Shown here: piece after piece, positions 54,654 to 63,787 of the stretch | How the letters are laid out: each line of letters opens with the position of its first letter | How positions within the stretch are numbered: the first letter of the stretch is position 1 | Source of the DNA: Bacteroidales bacterium | GTDB lineage: Bacteria > Bacteroidota > Bacteroidia > Bacteroidales > UBA12077 | Reading direction: 5' to 3' | NCBI GenBank assembly: GCA_028282785.1 | Contig: JANQHE010000061.1 | Coordinates: 124,001 to 188,000 of the forward strand | Length of the DNA stretch: 64,000 bases | The notes under the pieces: model-generated | Database searches by the model: none | The model's input: only the letters and a program-made list of their open reading frames with translations | Told to the model about the DNA's origin: nothing | Program-made: the position numbers and the translations under genes

Positions 54654-55346
54654 TTAATCTTCCTTTGTTTTTAAAATAAATCCACTTCCATGGATATTCT
54701 CAATTTCTATGGAAGAATCTTTTTTTAAGTATTTTCTTAATTTAGTGATATATACATCCATGCTTCGGGCTGTAAAGTAACCTTCTTCACCCCAAATTTC
54801 ATTTAAAGCCTTGTCTCTGTCCAGTACCTTGTTCATATGTAAACAAAGTATTTTTAGTAAATCACTTTCTTTAGGTGAAAGTTTTATTGAATTCTTTTCA
54901 TGAGACAATACTCTTAATTCGGAATCGAACGTATAATTGCCAATTCTAAAATCAGTTGAATCATTATATCGTTCCGATTTACGCTTAATAATCGCTTTTA
55001 TTTTATAAAGCAACACTTCCGAATCGAATGGTTTAGTTACATAATCGTCGGCACCAATTTTATAACCTTGCAAAACGTCTTCTTTTAACGTTTTTGCAGT
55101 GAGGAAAATGGTAGGAATTTCCGGATCTATTGCTTTTATTTTCTTAGCTACCGTAAAACCATCCAGATTTGGTAACATAATATCCAGTATACAAAAATCA
55201 AATTGACCTGATTGAAAGTTTGGTATGGCCTGGGCACCATCTTTTGTCCACGATACATTAAAATCATTCATTTCAAGATATGACTTTAATACCGAACCAA
55301 AGTTCTCATCATCTTCAAGTAAAAATATATTATTTCTATTTTCCAT
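54654..55346 (-). CDS. OmpR/PhoB-type response regulator
   Basis: The 230-residue protein has a receiver (1-120; DD at 12-13, phospho-site Asp55 in CILDIMLPNLDGF, Thr in IFLTAKT, Lys in YVTKPFD) and a winged-helix output domain (about 130-228; LSPKESDLLKILCLHMNKVLDRDKALNEIWGEEGYFTARSMDVYITKLRKYL). It overlaps the histidine kinase gene by 11 bp, and the pair forms a coupled two-component system. Confidence 0.93.
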   Translation of the reverse strand: MENRNNIFLLEDDENFGSVLKSYLEMNDFNVSWTKDGAQAIPNFQSGQFDFCILDIMLPNLDGFTVAKKIKAIDPEIPTIFLTAKTLKEDVLQGYKIGADDYVTKPFDSEVLLYKIKAIIKRKSERYNDSTDFRIGNYTFDSELRVLSHEKNSIKLSPKESDLLKILCLHMNKVLDRDKALNEIWGEEGYFTARSMDVYITKLRKYLKKDSSIEIENIHGSGFILKTKED

Positions 55347-56997
55347 TATGAACAGGTATTACAGGTATATTAATTTCAAATTTGGAACCTCCTGCCTTGC
55401 CCGCAGGCAGGTTGCCAAATTCACTGATTGCATGAATGGTCCCGTTAAATTCTTTAACTATTGCTTTTACATAACTTAAGCCCAAACCAAAACCTTTTAC
55501 ATTATGAACATTCCCTGTTGGTACTCGATAGAATTTATCAAAGATCCTTACAAGCTCATCGTTCTTAATTCCAATTCCTTGATCTTCAACACTGATATGG
55601 ATTTTTCCATTTTGATTTCGGGTTTTTAAGGTTATAAACAGAATTTCAGGAGAATATTTTATCGCATTATCTAATAAATTATGAATAATATTTAAAAAGT
55701 GAGTTTCATCTACTAATGCAAATGGATTTTCGGCTTCAAGAGACATTTTTAAAACCCCGGACTTTTCTTTTATTTTAAGCTCTATGTTTTTAACGGCTCT
55801 TTGTATTAGTTCATGTAAATCAAATTTTTGTAGATTGACCTTGAATTTCTCTTTTTCTAACAATGAAATTTGTAACACACTTTCAACCTGGTTATTCATC
55901 CGGCGGTTTTCTTCCTTAATTATTTTGATATAATCATTTATTTTTTCTTCGTTTGAAATAATTTTTGGGTTTATAATCGAATCAGCAGCTAACGAAATGG
56001 TAGCAATCGGAGTTTTAAACTCATGTGTCATGTTATTTATAAAATCAGATTTTATTTCTGATAATTTCTTCTGCCTGAATGTGATCCTGGCCGTAACAAA
56101 AAAGATAACTATAATTACCAATGTGAAAACTATTGAACCAAGTAACATATATGATATCGACTTGTAAATTACATTGTTCATTCCGGGAAGATACAGGTAC
56201 AAATAGATAGGTTCATCAACCAGAGCATCCGGAAAAAGACTGGCTTTAAATGATTTAAGGGTAAATTCATCTTTAAATCCTTCAGAGCTTTTATAAATTG
56301 TATCTTGTCTTGTATCAATAATTGCATATTCATAATTCTTGTCTAACCCTTTTTCCAAAATCTCAGTTTTTATTAATGTATCCAGCCTTTCAATTTCAAG
56401 CCTGTCTTCAATAGGGTTATATCTTGTTTCATATTCATGAAGCATATCATCAAAGACATTTAAATAAATCTCTTTAGTTGTAAATATATTTGAATCTGCT
56501 ATTATACTATCTCTGACAACAATAACGTTACTTTCATTTCCGGTATACTTAAGAGATGATATGATTAAAGCGTTGTTTTCGGGTTCTTTTTTTTGGATCG
56601 TTTCTTTTATTACTTTGAATCGTTCATTGTTTTGACTTTTTCTTTCTGATGAAATGATGTTCATTTTCAATTCATTACTAGTTATATAGCCAGCAGAATC
56701 AGCGATAATATGAAATACCGAATCTCCGTGAAAATATTCCACAAAACCTTTATCAAACATAGAAGAACTTCCTATTCTTTGCATACTAATATTTTCAAGA
56801 TTTTCAGAAATAAACATTACAGCTTGTTTTCTTTCCACCTTTTTAATAATACTTGCTATAGCTTCTCTAATATTTTTTTTATACTCCGTTTCTTTAACCT
56901 GAATAGCATTTTTTATCCAAAATGCCTGAACTATTATAATTCCAATTAAAGAAACAGACATGATAACTACCAGTATTTGTAATGAGTATTTTCTCAT
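55336..56997 (-). CDS. Sensor histidine kinase carrying an in-frame LPAGKAG insert
   Basis: The protein has 553 residues: TM1 (about 6-28), a periplasmic sensor (about 30-280) without recognised fold, TM2 (about 283-303), then HisKA with His325 in NNMTHEFKTPIATI, HATPase with N box HNLLDNAIKYSP, G1 VEDQGIGIK and G2 VKGFGLGLSYVKAI. Between the last two strands the sequence reads EFG-NLPAGKAGG-SKFEINIP where the family has only GKG/GN-SxF. This insert (about residues 529-536) comes from the GC-rich palindrome at 55391-55411. Such a surface loop probably tolerates it. It pairs with the regulator downstream. Confidence 0.9.
   Translation of the reverse strand: MRKYSLQILVVIMSVSLIGIIIVQAFWIKNAIQVKETEYKKNIREAIASIIKKVERKQAVMFISENLENISMQRIGSSSMFDKGFVEYFHGDSVFHIIADSAGYITSNELKMNIISSERKSQNNERFKVIKETIQKKEPENNALIISSLKYTGNESNVIVVRDSIIADSNIFTTKEIYLNVFDDMLHEYETRYNPIEDRLEIERLDTLIKTEILEKGLDKNYEYAIIDTRQDTIYKSSEGFKDEFTLKSFKASLFPDALVDEPIYLYLYLPGMNNVIYKSISYMLLGSIVFTLVIIVIFFVTARITFRQKKLSEIKSDFINNMTHEFKTPIATISLAADSIINPKIISNEEKINDYIKIIKEENRRMNNQVESVLQISLLEKEKFKVNLQKFDLHELIQRAVKNIELKIKEKSGVLKMSLEAENPFALVDETHFLNIIHNLLDNAIKYSPEILFITLKTRNQNGKIHISVEDQGIGIKNDELVRIFDKFYRVPTGNVHNVKGFGLGLSYVKAIVKEFNGTIHAISEFGNLPAGKAGGSKFEINIPVIPVHNGK
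55391..55411. repeat. GC-rich palindromic insert in the histidine kinase gene
   Basis: On the coding strand it reads CCTGCCTGCGGGCAAGGCAGG, 21 bp, with arms CCTGCCT / AGGCAGG. Frame is kept and it adds L-P-A-G-K-A-G. Local GC jumps from about 35% to about 75%. Confidence 0.75.
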
Positions 56998-57156
56998 TGT
57001 TCTTGAATTTGATTCAAATATAAATATAATTAAACCTGGTATGGTAACTTTAACATTTCTTTAACTGTTTTTAAGAAGAAGTTAACTAATTTGATAATCA
57101 ATCTCTTATAGCTTTGCGTTAGTGAATTTAGAATTAATTAATTAAAACAAAAAACT

Positions 57157-58320
57157 ATGAAAGAGATTTTAATTTCAATACTTGTGGTTTTCATGATTAC
57201 TGCATTAAGTGCCCAGGAAAAAGAAACGATACATTTAAAAATTATAAAGGAAAAAGATGGAAAGATTATTGATGAGATAGATACTTTTTATGTGTCTCAA
57301 GGAGAAGGAATTTATTATGTAAGTGGTGAAGGTTTGCATAAACATGGGCTTGATAGTATTTTAGGTAATTATAGGGTTTATAGCAAAGACTCGAAGTTTA
57401 TCGCTATTTCAGATCAGGACAGCTCATGCGATTCAGTTTTTAAAAAAAAATTGCATATTCATGGAGAATCTGATTCAGATTCTATAGCCGTGGAACATTG
57501 GCATTTTTATCGAGATGGAAGCCATCCTCAAATAAAACAAGGAAAAGGTTTAGCATGGATTATGTCGGATTCACTTAAGGTGGTTCATGATATACATGTT
57601 GATGATAAAGATGGTGTTATAATTCTTAAAAGTAAGAAAGGGGATAAAGTTGAGGTAATAAAAAAGGATTTGGATAAGTCAATGGTTTGGTCAATTGATT
57701 CTTTGGGTAATTTAAGCACTGCAGGTAGTAAAAATGTATTCATATACTCAACTGGTACAAGTATTTTTGATATCCTAGAAAATGAGGAAGAAAATCATAA
57801 GATTATTAAAGACGTAATTATTCATAAAGATGGAGAATTCGAAAAGAATATTGAATTAATAATGAGAGGTGTAAGTTCCGGAGAAAAAACGATCGAAATA
57901 TTTTTTGATGAAGATGATAACGTTGATAGCACTAGAGTTGTTGAACTAGAAGAGACACTAAACAGGTTAGGAGAAGATGTTAAAATAATTAAATATAAAA
58001 CAGATAAGGATAAAGTTGTTATTAAAGCGGAAATTACAACTGAAACTTCAAAAGCTAAAGAAACCAAATTAAAGAAGATGAATTTGAAACACGGAAGTGA
58101 GAAAGGCCTTTTTAAGATCGATTTAAAACTGGAGAAAAAGGTTTTGACATGGATAATAGTAGAGAACAAGGATGGAAAAACAGTTTATTCAAAAAAACTA
58201 AAAAAATACGATGGCAGCTATTCAGGTACTATTGATTTAACAAAAGAACCAGACGGGAAATATATTTTACAAATTATTCAAAATGATAATGTCTTAATAA
58301 ATAAGGAGTTAATAAAGTGA
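57157..58320 (+). CDS. Secreted protein with type IX sorting-like C-terminal domain
   Basis: The product has 387 residues: signal peptide (about 1-19, ending MITALSA), a mostly beta, acidic and Asp/Lys-rich body with repeated FYVSQGEGIYYVSGEG, HFYRDGSH and GEFEKNIELIMRG-like segments, and a C-terminal domain of about 75 residues. That domain resembles T9SS type A sorting domains (GLFKIDLKLEKK, NKDGKTVYSKKL, IDLTKEPDGKYILQI, KELIK at the very end). The usual PNP start of such domains is lost. It is divergent from a sensor kinase/regulator pair. A TAGCTTTG box at 57109-57116 is a possible -7 element. Confidence 0.65.
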   Translation: MKEILISILVVFMITALSAQEKETIHLKIIKEKDGKIIDEIDTFYVSQGEGIYYVSGEGLHKHGLDSILGNYRVYSKDSKFIAISDQDSSCDSVFKKKLHIHGESDSDSIAVEHWHFYRDGSHPQIKQGKGLAWIMSDSLKVVHDIHVDDKDGVIILKSKKGDKVEVIKKDLDKSMVWSIDSLGNLSTAGSKNVFIYSTGTSIFDILENEEENHKIIKDVIIHKDGEFEKNIELIMRGVSSGEKTIEIFFDEDDNVDSTRVVELEETLNRLGEDVKIIKYKTDKDKVVIKAEITTETSKAKETKLKKMNLKHGSEKGLFKIDLKLEKKVLTWIIVENKDGKTVYSKKLKKYDGSYSGTIDLTKEPDGKYILQIIQNDNVLINKELIK

Positions 58321-58326
58321 ATATAA

Positions 58327-58348
58327 GGAGCTTGAGAGCTCCTTTTTT
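58327..58348 (+). terminator. Terminator between the secreted protein and LysE genes
   Basis: GGAGCT (58327-58332), loop TGAG, AGCTCC (58337-58342), then T6. It serves the plus-strand gene; its T-run runs into the stop codon of the convergent LysE gene. Confidence 0.85.
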
Positions 58349-58985
58349 AATGATTGACCAGATAGTTTTTTAAAAGAAATTCAATTCCCAGCCAGATTTG
58401 GTAAATACCAAATAAAAGAAGCACAAGTGCAGATAAACCAAGCAGGATTTTAATGATTTTTGGCCCAAGTTTTCTGGTCAAGGCAAACAGTATTATTGTA
58501 CCTGACATAGTTAAAACCAAAGTTAAATAGAATCCTGAAACAAGGGCAATTCCATTAACAGGCGCAACTTTCCATCCTTCCAGAAACAAGGGCCCCAAGA
58601 TTAAGCTCCATCCTAAATAAGGATTTGGATTCAACAAGTTAACAGCTATGGCACCGTATAGGGTTTGTTTGCCGGAATTTTTTGTTAGTTCCTGGTTTGC
58701 AATATAGTTTCTCCAAGACGTAAAAGCTTTGTATGCCAGATAGATAAGAAAAAAACCACCTACTAACCTTAAATAATAAGCAAAACTATCAGGAAATGAC
58801 CGAAGAATAAAAAGTACTAAGATTACAATTGGAATATCACTAATTACAGGTGCTAAGGCAGCTGGTACAGTTTTCTTCCATCCATTTTTTAAAGTTTGAG
58901 AAATAAAGTAAGTTTGAAGAGGCCCTGGTTGTACTCCTGCGGCAAATGCGTAACTAATACCAAAAAAGAGATAACTTAACATCAT
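58347..58985 (-). CDS. LysE-family amino-acid exporter
   Basis: The 212-residue membrane protein has six hydrophobic segments. LysE/RhtB signature appears near the N-terminus (FGISYAFAAGVQPGPLQTYFISQTL) with the AAGVxPGP motif, followed by LLNPNPYLGWSLILGPLF. This family exports amino acids such as lysine, threonine or homoserine lactones. The substrate is unknown. Confidence 0.85.
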   Translation of the reverse strand: MMLSYLFFGISYAFAAGVQPGPLQTYFISQTLKNGWKKTVPAALAPVISDIPIVILVLFILRSFPDSFAYYLRLVGGFFLIYLAYKAFTSWRNYIANQELTKNSGKQTLYGAIAVNLLNPNPYLGWSLILGPLFLEGWKVAPVNGIALVSGFYLTLVLTMSGTIILFALTRKLGPKIIKILLGLSALVLLLFGIYQIWLGIEFLLKNYLVNH

Positions 58986-59038
58986 AAATTATTTAGAAAA
59001 ACTATAAAATTATGTTTTACTAAATATAATTTCAAAAA

Positions 59039-59560
59039 TTATTTTTTTCTTGAGTAAAAAATTCTCCATTTCAAGTCCCAGGTTTTTTCATTATCCATTG
59101 AACTTTCCCAATCCCATGTAAACGAATCTTTTTTAATATTATAAAAAACCATACGTTGTTTAACTAATCTTCCATTAGATAAAGTAAATTCCCGTTTAAA
59201 TATCCTTTTATTTCCATCAATTTCACCAATAAAATCCAGATAAGATCCTTGATTATCAACCCAGGTCTGATACCAGGTCTGATTGTTTTTATTATACACA
59301 CTCCAGCTTTTACCAACGAATCCCTTCATATTATCATCATTAATAACTTTAAAGTTTTCTTCAATAACATGATCATTTAATCTTTTGGAAATATAATTTT
59401 CTCCTTCACCCGTTTTGTTATCTACAGTTTGCCAGATTAAATCCCATTCTCCAATCCAAAAATCAAAATATTTTTCAGGTTCAATTTTTTTAATATTCGT
59501 TTGTGCAAAAGAGTTATTATTTATAAAAAGCACAAGTATAATTACCCAGTATTTTTTCAT
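59039..59560 (-). CDS. Exported DUF1579-like protein
   Basis: The 173-residue product has a signal peptide (about 1-20, ending NNSFA). The mature part is a lipocalin-like beta structure with WIGEWDLIWQTVD at the start and conserved tryptophans (KSWSVYNKNNQTWYQTWVDNQGSYLDF; SFTWDWESSMD). It fits the calycin-like family near DUF1579. Function is unknown. Confidence 0.65.
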   Translation of the reverse strand: MKKYWVIILVLFINNNSFAQTNIKKIEPEKYFDFWIGEWDLIWQTVDNKTGEGENYISKRLNDHVIEENFKVINDDNMKGFVGKSWSVYNKNNQTWYQTWVDNQGSYLDFIGEIDGNKRIFKREFTLSNGRLVKQRMVFYNIKKDSFTWDWESSMDNEKTWDLKWRIFYSRKK

Positions 59561-59739
59561 CTTTTTACTATTTAATCAATTCAACTTCATTTTAGCTTCA
59601 TAATTAATTACGTTATTTCTTTGAACTATAAGATAATAAATTTGTTCATTAAAAGTAATTCATAAAAAGAGATTTTAACGCAACTTATTAAATAAAATTA
59701 ACATCATAATGATAACAAACAAAATTGGGATAGTTTTCG

Positions 59740-59782
59740 AAGATAAGAACGTTTTATGGGTTTAAGAAATTTTTCTTATCTT
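59740..59782. other. Inverted repeat in the leader of the 59849 gene
   Basis: AAGATAAGAA (59740-59749) is mirrored by TTCTTATCTT (59773-59782) across a 23-bp spacer. A second imperfect palindrome, TCCGGT (59805-59810) with ACCGGA (59824-59829), follows before the start codon. These may be operator half-sites or leader RNA structure. Confidence 0.35.
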
Positions 59783-59848
59783 GATTATTATAGATAATAT
59801 TTGGTCCGGTTTTTGCAAAATGGACCGGAAAGAATAAAACCAACTACT

Positions 59849-60094
59849 ATGAAAATTATTTGTTTAAAGAATGGAAAAGAGATTGCTCTAAGAGATCCGC
59901 TTGACTTGGATTATATTGAATACGATGTTGTAAAAGATTACCTTAAGGTGATCGGTCATCTTGAATCAAATCCTAAAGCAAGAGTTGAAATAGATTTAAC
60001 AGAGCCATTTGTCCCAAAATATAACTTGGTGAATTGTAGTGGTCATTTTACTGAAAAATTCTATCAGGTAATTAATAGGAAAAAACTGGCTTAA
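59849..60094 (+). CDS. Small conserved-looking protein of unknown function
   Basis: From ATG 59849 the product has 81 residues (MKIICLKNGKEIALRDPLDL start). It has VNCSGHF near residue 60 and no membrane segment. The family is not recognised. It is only 5 bp upstream of the C_GCAxxG_C_C gene, so they are co-expressed. An open extension back to 59801 would run through the inverted repeat and is rejected. Confidence 0.6.
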   Translation: MKIICLKNGKEIALRDPLDLDYIEYDVVKDYLKVIGHLESNPKARVEIDLTEPFVPKYNLVNCSGHFTEKFYQVINRKKLA

Positions 60095-60099
60095 TATAA

Positions 60100-60540
60100 A
60101 TGTTAAGATCAGAAAGAGCACTCGATTATTACTTCAATGGTTTTAATTGTGCACAATCCGTTATTGCTTCCTTTGCCGATAAATTGGAAATAGATGAAGA
60201 AGTTGTTTTAAAAATGGCATCGGGTTTTGGTGGTGGAATGGGAAGAATGCAGGAAACTTGTGGTGCTGTTACAGGAGCATTTATGGTTATAGGATTTTTA
60301 AGAGGAAAATATAAACTTGGAGACGAAGAAGCCAAGGAAAAAACCAACCAACTGATCCAGGAATTTTCTCAAAAGTATACCGAAAAATTTGGTAGTATAA
60401 ATTGTAAAGCGTTAATAGAATTTGATCTAAATACGGAAGAAGGCAGGCAGCAAGCTGAAAAAGAAGATGTTTTTTTAAAAAAGTGCTCTAATTATGTAAA
60501 AGATTCAGTCGAATTGCTCGAAGAAATTCTAAATAAATAA
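60100..60540 (+). CDS. C_GCAxxG_C_C-family probable redox protein
   Basis: At 146 residues it shows the family motif: Cys17 in FNCAQSV, Cys54 in ETCGAVTGAFMVIGF, Cys102 in INCKAL and Cys129 in KKCSNYV, together with SGFGGGMGRM. It is a member of a widespread small protein family suspected to bind a metal or act in redox chemistry. The gene lies 5 bp after the previous gene and is closed by a bidirectional terminator. Confidence 0.88.
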   Translation: MLRSERALDYYFNGFNCAQSVIASFADKLEIDEEVVLKMASGFGGGMGRMQETCGAVTGAFMVIGFLRGKYKLGDEEAKEKTNQLIQEFSQKYTEKFGSINCKALIEFDLNTEEGRQQAEKEDVFLKKCSNYVKDSVELLEEILNK

Positions 60541-60579
60541 AAAGAGGTTTCTTATTGCGTTACACATAGAAACCTCTTT
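60541..60579. terminator. Bidirectional terminator between the redox protein and permease genes
   Basis: AAAGAGGTTTCT (60541-60552) pairs with AGAAACCTCTTT (60568-60579), a perfect 12-bp stem around a 15-base loop. A-run and T-run on both sides fit convergent genes. Confidence 0.85.
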
Positions 60580-60598
60580 GTTTACCTGATAAATTATA

Positions 60599-63025
60599 TT
60601 ACTCGTATCTTAATGAGCGTGCAGGATTTAATCTTGCCACTTTTAATGTTCTGTACGTTATGGTTAAAATCGCAATAGCTAACGAAATAATAAAACCTAT
60701 CGCGAAATATATGAAACTTAAATCAATTTTATATTGATAATTCTGTAACCAATTTCTTGCAATGTAATAAATAATCGGCCAGGCAATGATTGTGGCAATT
60801 GAAACCAATACAATAATTTCCTTGGAAATTATATAAAATACATTACCAACTGATGCTCCCATGGCTTTTCTAATGCCAATTTCTTTGGTTCGTTGTTCGG
60901 TTGTAAATGAAGTTAATCCGAATAATCCTAATGAGGCGATAATAATTCCTAAAATGGTGAACACAATTGAAAGTATTGCATTTTGCTGTTCTTCCTTATA
61001 TAAATTTCTTAGTTCTTCATCCATAAAGAAGTATTGAATCGGTTCATTTGAAGTAAACTCATTCCACACATTTTCAATTTTAGTTAAAGTATTTTCAGGT
61101 GCATCCTTAGCAAGCCTAATACTTATATATCCCCAAAGTATATTTTCATTTCTGAACTTAAACATGTAAGGTTCAATCTTATAATGTAACGATCTGAAGT
61201 GAAAATCTTCTACTACACCAATAACAGGCATAAGGAGAGGCTCAGCTTCCGGATCATCGTCCGGTTCAATAAATCGAACTGCCATTGGATCGGTAAAATT
61301 AAAGTTTCTAACAGCACTTTCATTTACAATGCATGCATCAACATCGGTTGAATAAGATTCGCTAAAAAGCCTTCCGGAAGATAACTTAATATCATAAGTG
61401 TCAAAATAATCATAATCAACCCAATTCGTTTCAAGTAGAAATGTTTCCTGGTCTCTTCCTTCAATGGTATAACCATTTCCATTATTGTTGTGCATTGGTG
61501 CTGCTGTAGAAGCCGAAACGTTTTTTACACCGGGTATTTTTAATAATTCTGCCTTAAATGATTTGATTTTTGTTCCAATAACCCTTGCACGCTCTAATAC
61601 AACCATCTTATCTTTTTCAAATCCCATATCTTTATTCAACATATAACTTATTTGTTGAAAGATAATTAATGTGCCAACTATTAAGATAATAGATATTGAA
61701 AACTGAAGGATTACTAAAATGCTTCTTAATTTACCATTTTTCATACTATCCTTTATGCTTCCTTTTAAAACAGAAACCGGTTTAAACGAAGAAAGAAAAA
61801 AGGCAGGATAACTTCCGGCAATTACACCTACAACTAAAGATATAACAATTAATCCGGGAATATTATACCAACTTTCCAAATAGTTTAGTTCTAATTTAGA
61901 GTTTAGTATTTGATTGAAAAAAGGTAATGTAAACTCTATAATTAAAATTGCAATGATCAAAGACAGCAATGATAAAAGGATGGATTCAACCATAAATTGT
62001 CTTATCAATAACCCTTTGCTAGAACCACTAACTTTTTTTATACCTACTTCTTTTGCACGTTTAGCAGATTGAGCAGTTGATAAATTCATGAAATTAATTG
62101 CAGCGATGATTATTATTAGCAATGCTATACTTCCAAAAATATATAAGTATTTAGGGTCGGAAGACGGTTTAACTTCATGCACTATATTTGGATCAAGGTG
62201 TATTTCCAGTAAAGGTTGTAATTCATAGTAATATTGATTCCCTTGTTCAAAAAATTCAGCCATGGTAAGGCCTAAATATTGTTCAAGTAGCGGACCAACA
62301 TAATTTTCAAGCAAGGATACAAATTTAGAATTGACCAGATCGGGAGAAGTTCCTTCTTTTAATAAAACATAAGTTTCGAAACTATTTGATAACCAGTTTC
62401 CATCATTTGCCCTTCGGCTTGAAGTAAATGAGCCAAAAATATCAGCATCAAAACTTGAATTATCCGGAAGATCTGTCATTATACCGGTTACTTTATAAAG
62501 GTTGGTATCTGTTCCTAATTTTATCATTTTATCAATTGGATCCGTATTCCCAAACATTTTTTTCGCTGTACTTTCAGATATTACGGCCTGGTAAGGCGCA
62601 TTAAGAACAGTTGATTTATTGCCTTTTATTAGTGGTACCGTAAAAATTTCGAAAAAAGATGAGTCCACAAGTACAAATATTTCTTCGGTAAAGTTTTTAT
62701 CTTCATATTTGATTACGGATACACCATAACTATCGTATCTGGAAAAATTTTCAACTTCGGGAAAATCTTTCATCATAGTTGGCCCAAGAGGCGAACAAGT
62801 CGAAGAAACATGTGCTTCCGTACCGCCTATTTTACCATGTAAATTAACACGATAAATTCTTTCCTTATATTCATGGTTTTGATCAAAACTTAATTCATTT
62901 ATAACAAAAAGCGATATTAATAAACTACAAACAATTCCTATTGATAAGCCAATAATATTGATAAATACATATCCTTTCTGTCTGTTTAAGGCCCTTATAC
63001 TGTGTTTTATAATGTTTTTACTCAT
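60599..63025 (-). CDS. MacB/FtsX-type ABC transporter permease
   Basis: The protein is 808 residues, with an N-terminal helix (about 20-45), a large periplasmic core (MacB_PCD type, about 50-280), FtsX helices at about 285-420, a second periplasmic core (about 460-650) and a last FtsX domain with SFTTEQRTKEIGIRKAMGASVGNVFYII and a stretch of three helices. It lacks an ATPase, which must be encoded elsewhere. Such permeases act in mechanotransmission or in export of lipoproteins, peptides and antibiotics. The double-length (four plus four helix) form is common in Bacteroidota. Confidence 0.88.
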   Translation of the reverse strand: MSKNIIKHSIRALNRQKGYVFINIIGLSIGIVCSLLISLFVINELSFDQNHEYKERIYRVNLHGKIGGTEAHVSSTCSPLGPTMMKDFPEVENFSRYDSYGVSVIKYEDKNFTEEIFVLVDSSFFEIFTVPLIKGNKSTVLNAPYQAVISESTAKKMFGNTDPIDKMIKLGTDTNLYKVTGIMTDLPDNSSFDADIFGSFTSSRRANDGNWLSNSFETYVLLKEGTSPDLVNSKFVSLLENYVGPLLEQYLGLTMAEFFEQGNQYYYELQPLLEIHLDPNIVHEVKPSSDPKYLYIFGSIALLIIIIAAINFMNLSTAQSAKRAKEVGIKKVSGSSKGLLIRQFMVESILLSLLSLIIAILIIEFTLPFFNQILNSKLELNYLESWYNIPGLIVISLVVGVIAGSYPAFFLSSFKPVSVLKGSIKDSMKNGKLRSILVILQFSISIILIVGTLIIFQQISYMLNKDMGFEKDKMVVLERARVIGTKIKSFKAELLKIPGVKNVSASTAAPMHNNNGNGYTIEGRDQETFLLETNWVDYDYFDTYDIKLSSGRLFSESYSTDVDACIVNESAVRNFNFTDPMAVRFIEPDDDPEAEPLLMPVIGVVEDFHFRSLHYKIEPYMFKFRNENILWGYISIRLAKDAPENTLTKIENVWNEFTSNEPIQYFFMDEELRNLYKEEQQNAILSIVFTILGIIIASLGLFGLTSFTTEQRTKEIGIRKAMGASVGNVFYIISKEIIVLVSIATIIAWPIIYYIARNWLQNYQYKIDLSFIYFAIGFIISLAIAILTITYRTLKVARLNPARSLRYE

Positions 63026-63184
63026 ATAGTTTGATTTTATATCTTAGTAAATGGTTAGTTAAATTAATATATGAATTTAAGGTAAGACGAGACTGGTAAA
63101 GGAAAGTTACATGAATATCAAACAATTTTAAAAAATAACTTAAACCTAAGTGCAATAATTTAAAAAGCATCCGTCAGCTATAGT

Positions 63185-63772
63185 ATGAAAGGAGAAAAAG
63201 AAAATACCCGCTCGTCCGGCAGGCGAGGAGGATTGAAAACATTTATAAGTTCCGAGTACAGGAATTTGGTTTCATTTGTAAAGAGGTATTTAAATGAAAG
63301 ATACTATAATGTTAGTGCAGAGGATGTAGTTCAGGACGTAGCTGTAAACCTGTTTTCGAAATTAGACTTTGATGAACACCTGGAGAATGTTGCAGGATAT
63401 GTTTACCGTTCTATTAAAAATAAAATAACAGATTTTCAACGCAAGAAAAAGAAGGAAATTCCATTTGAGAATTTTTCGAATGAAGAAGGAGAGGAGGTAT
63501 TTTCCGGAAATATACCGGCGTTAGATGAATCAATGCATTTGGAGATTGATGACAAAAGATTTTATGACAATTTAAATTATGCCTTGAGCAAATTAAGTCC
63601 GAATCAGCAAATGGTATTTGTAGCAACTGAAATGGAAGGATATACATTTGAAGAATTATCGGACGAACTAAATATACCCATCGGGACACTCCTCTCATGG
63701 AAACATAGGGGAGTTAAAAAACTAAAAAAAATAATCAAGCTTGATGATTTATATATGGAAAATGAAAATTAA
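63185..63772 (+). CDS. ECF-like sigma factor with a GC-rich N-terminal insert
   Basis: The protein of 195 residues has region 2 (FISSEYRNLVSFVKRYLNERYYNVSAEDVVQDVAVNLFSKLDF; GYVYRSIKNKITDFQRKKK) and region 4 (SKLSPNQQMVFVATEMEGYTFEELSDELNIPIGTLLSWKHRGVKKLKK). Its N-terminus contains NTRSSGRRGGLK, encoded by the palindrome at 63211-63227; the insert lies before region 2 and may be harmless. The start ATG 63185 is before the insert. No anti-sigma follows; instead a two-helix membrane protein does. Confidence 0.82.
   Translation: MKGEKENTRSSGRRGGLKTFISSEYRNLVSFVKRYLNERYYNVSAEDVVQDVAVNLFSKLDFDEHLENVAGYVYRSIKNKITDFQRKKKKEIPFENFSNEEGEEVFSGNIPALDESMHLEIDDKRFYDNLNYALSKLSPNQQMVFVATEMEGYTFEELSDELNIPIGTLLSWKHRGVKKLKKIIKLDDLYMENEN
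63211..63227. repeat. GC-rich palindromic insert in the sigma factor gene
   Basis: CTCGTCCGGCAGGCGAG, 17 bp, with CTCG/CGAG ends and CCGGCAGG core. It translates as S-S-G-R-R and sits in a region otherwise about 35% GC. Similar to the inserts at 23777 and 55391 but with different ends. Confidence 0.7.
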
Positions 63773-63787
63773 TAAAAATCAAATATC

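Noticed and set aside
57822..58169. 115-residue serine/phenylalanine-rich minus-strand frame
   Set aside because: It mirrors the Asp/Glu/Lys-rich coding strand of the secreted protein, a usual artefact.
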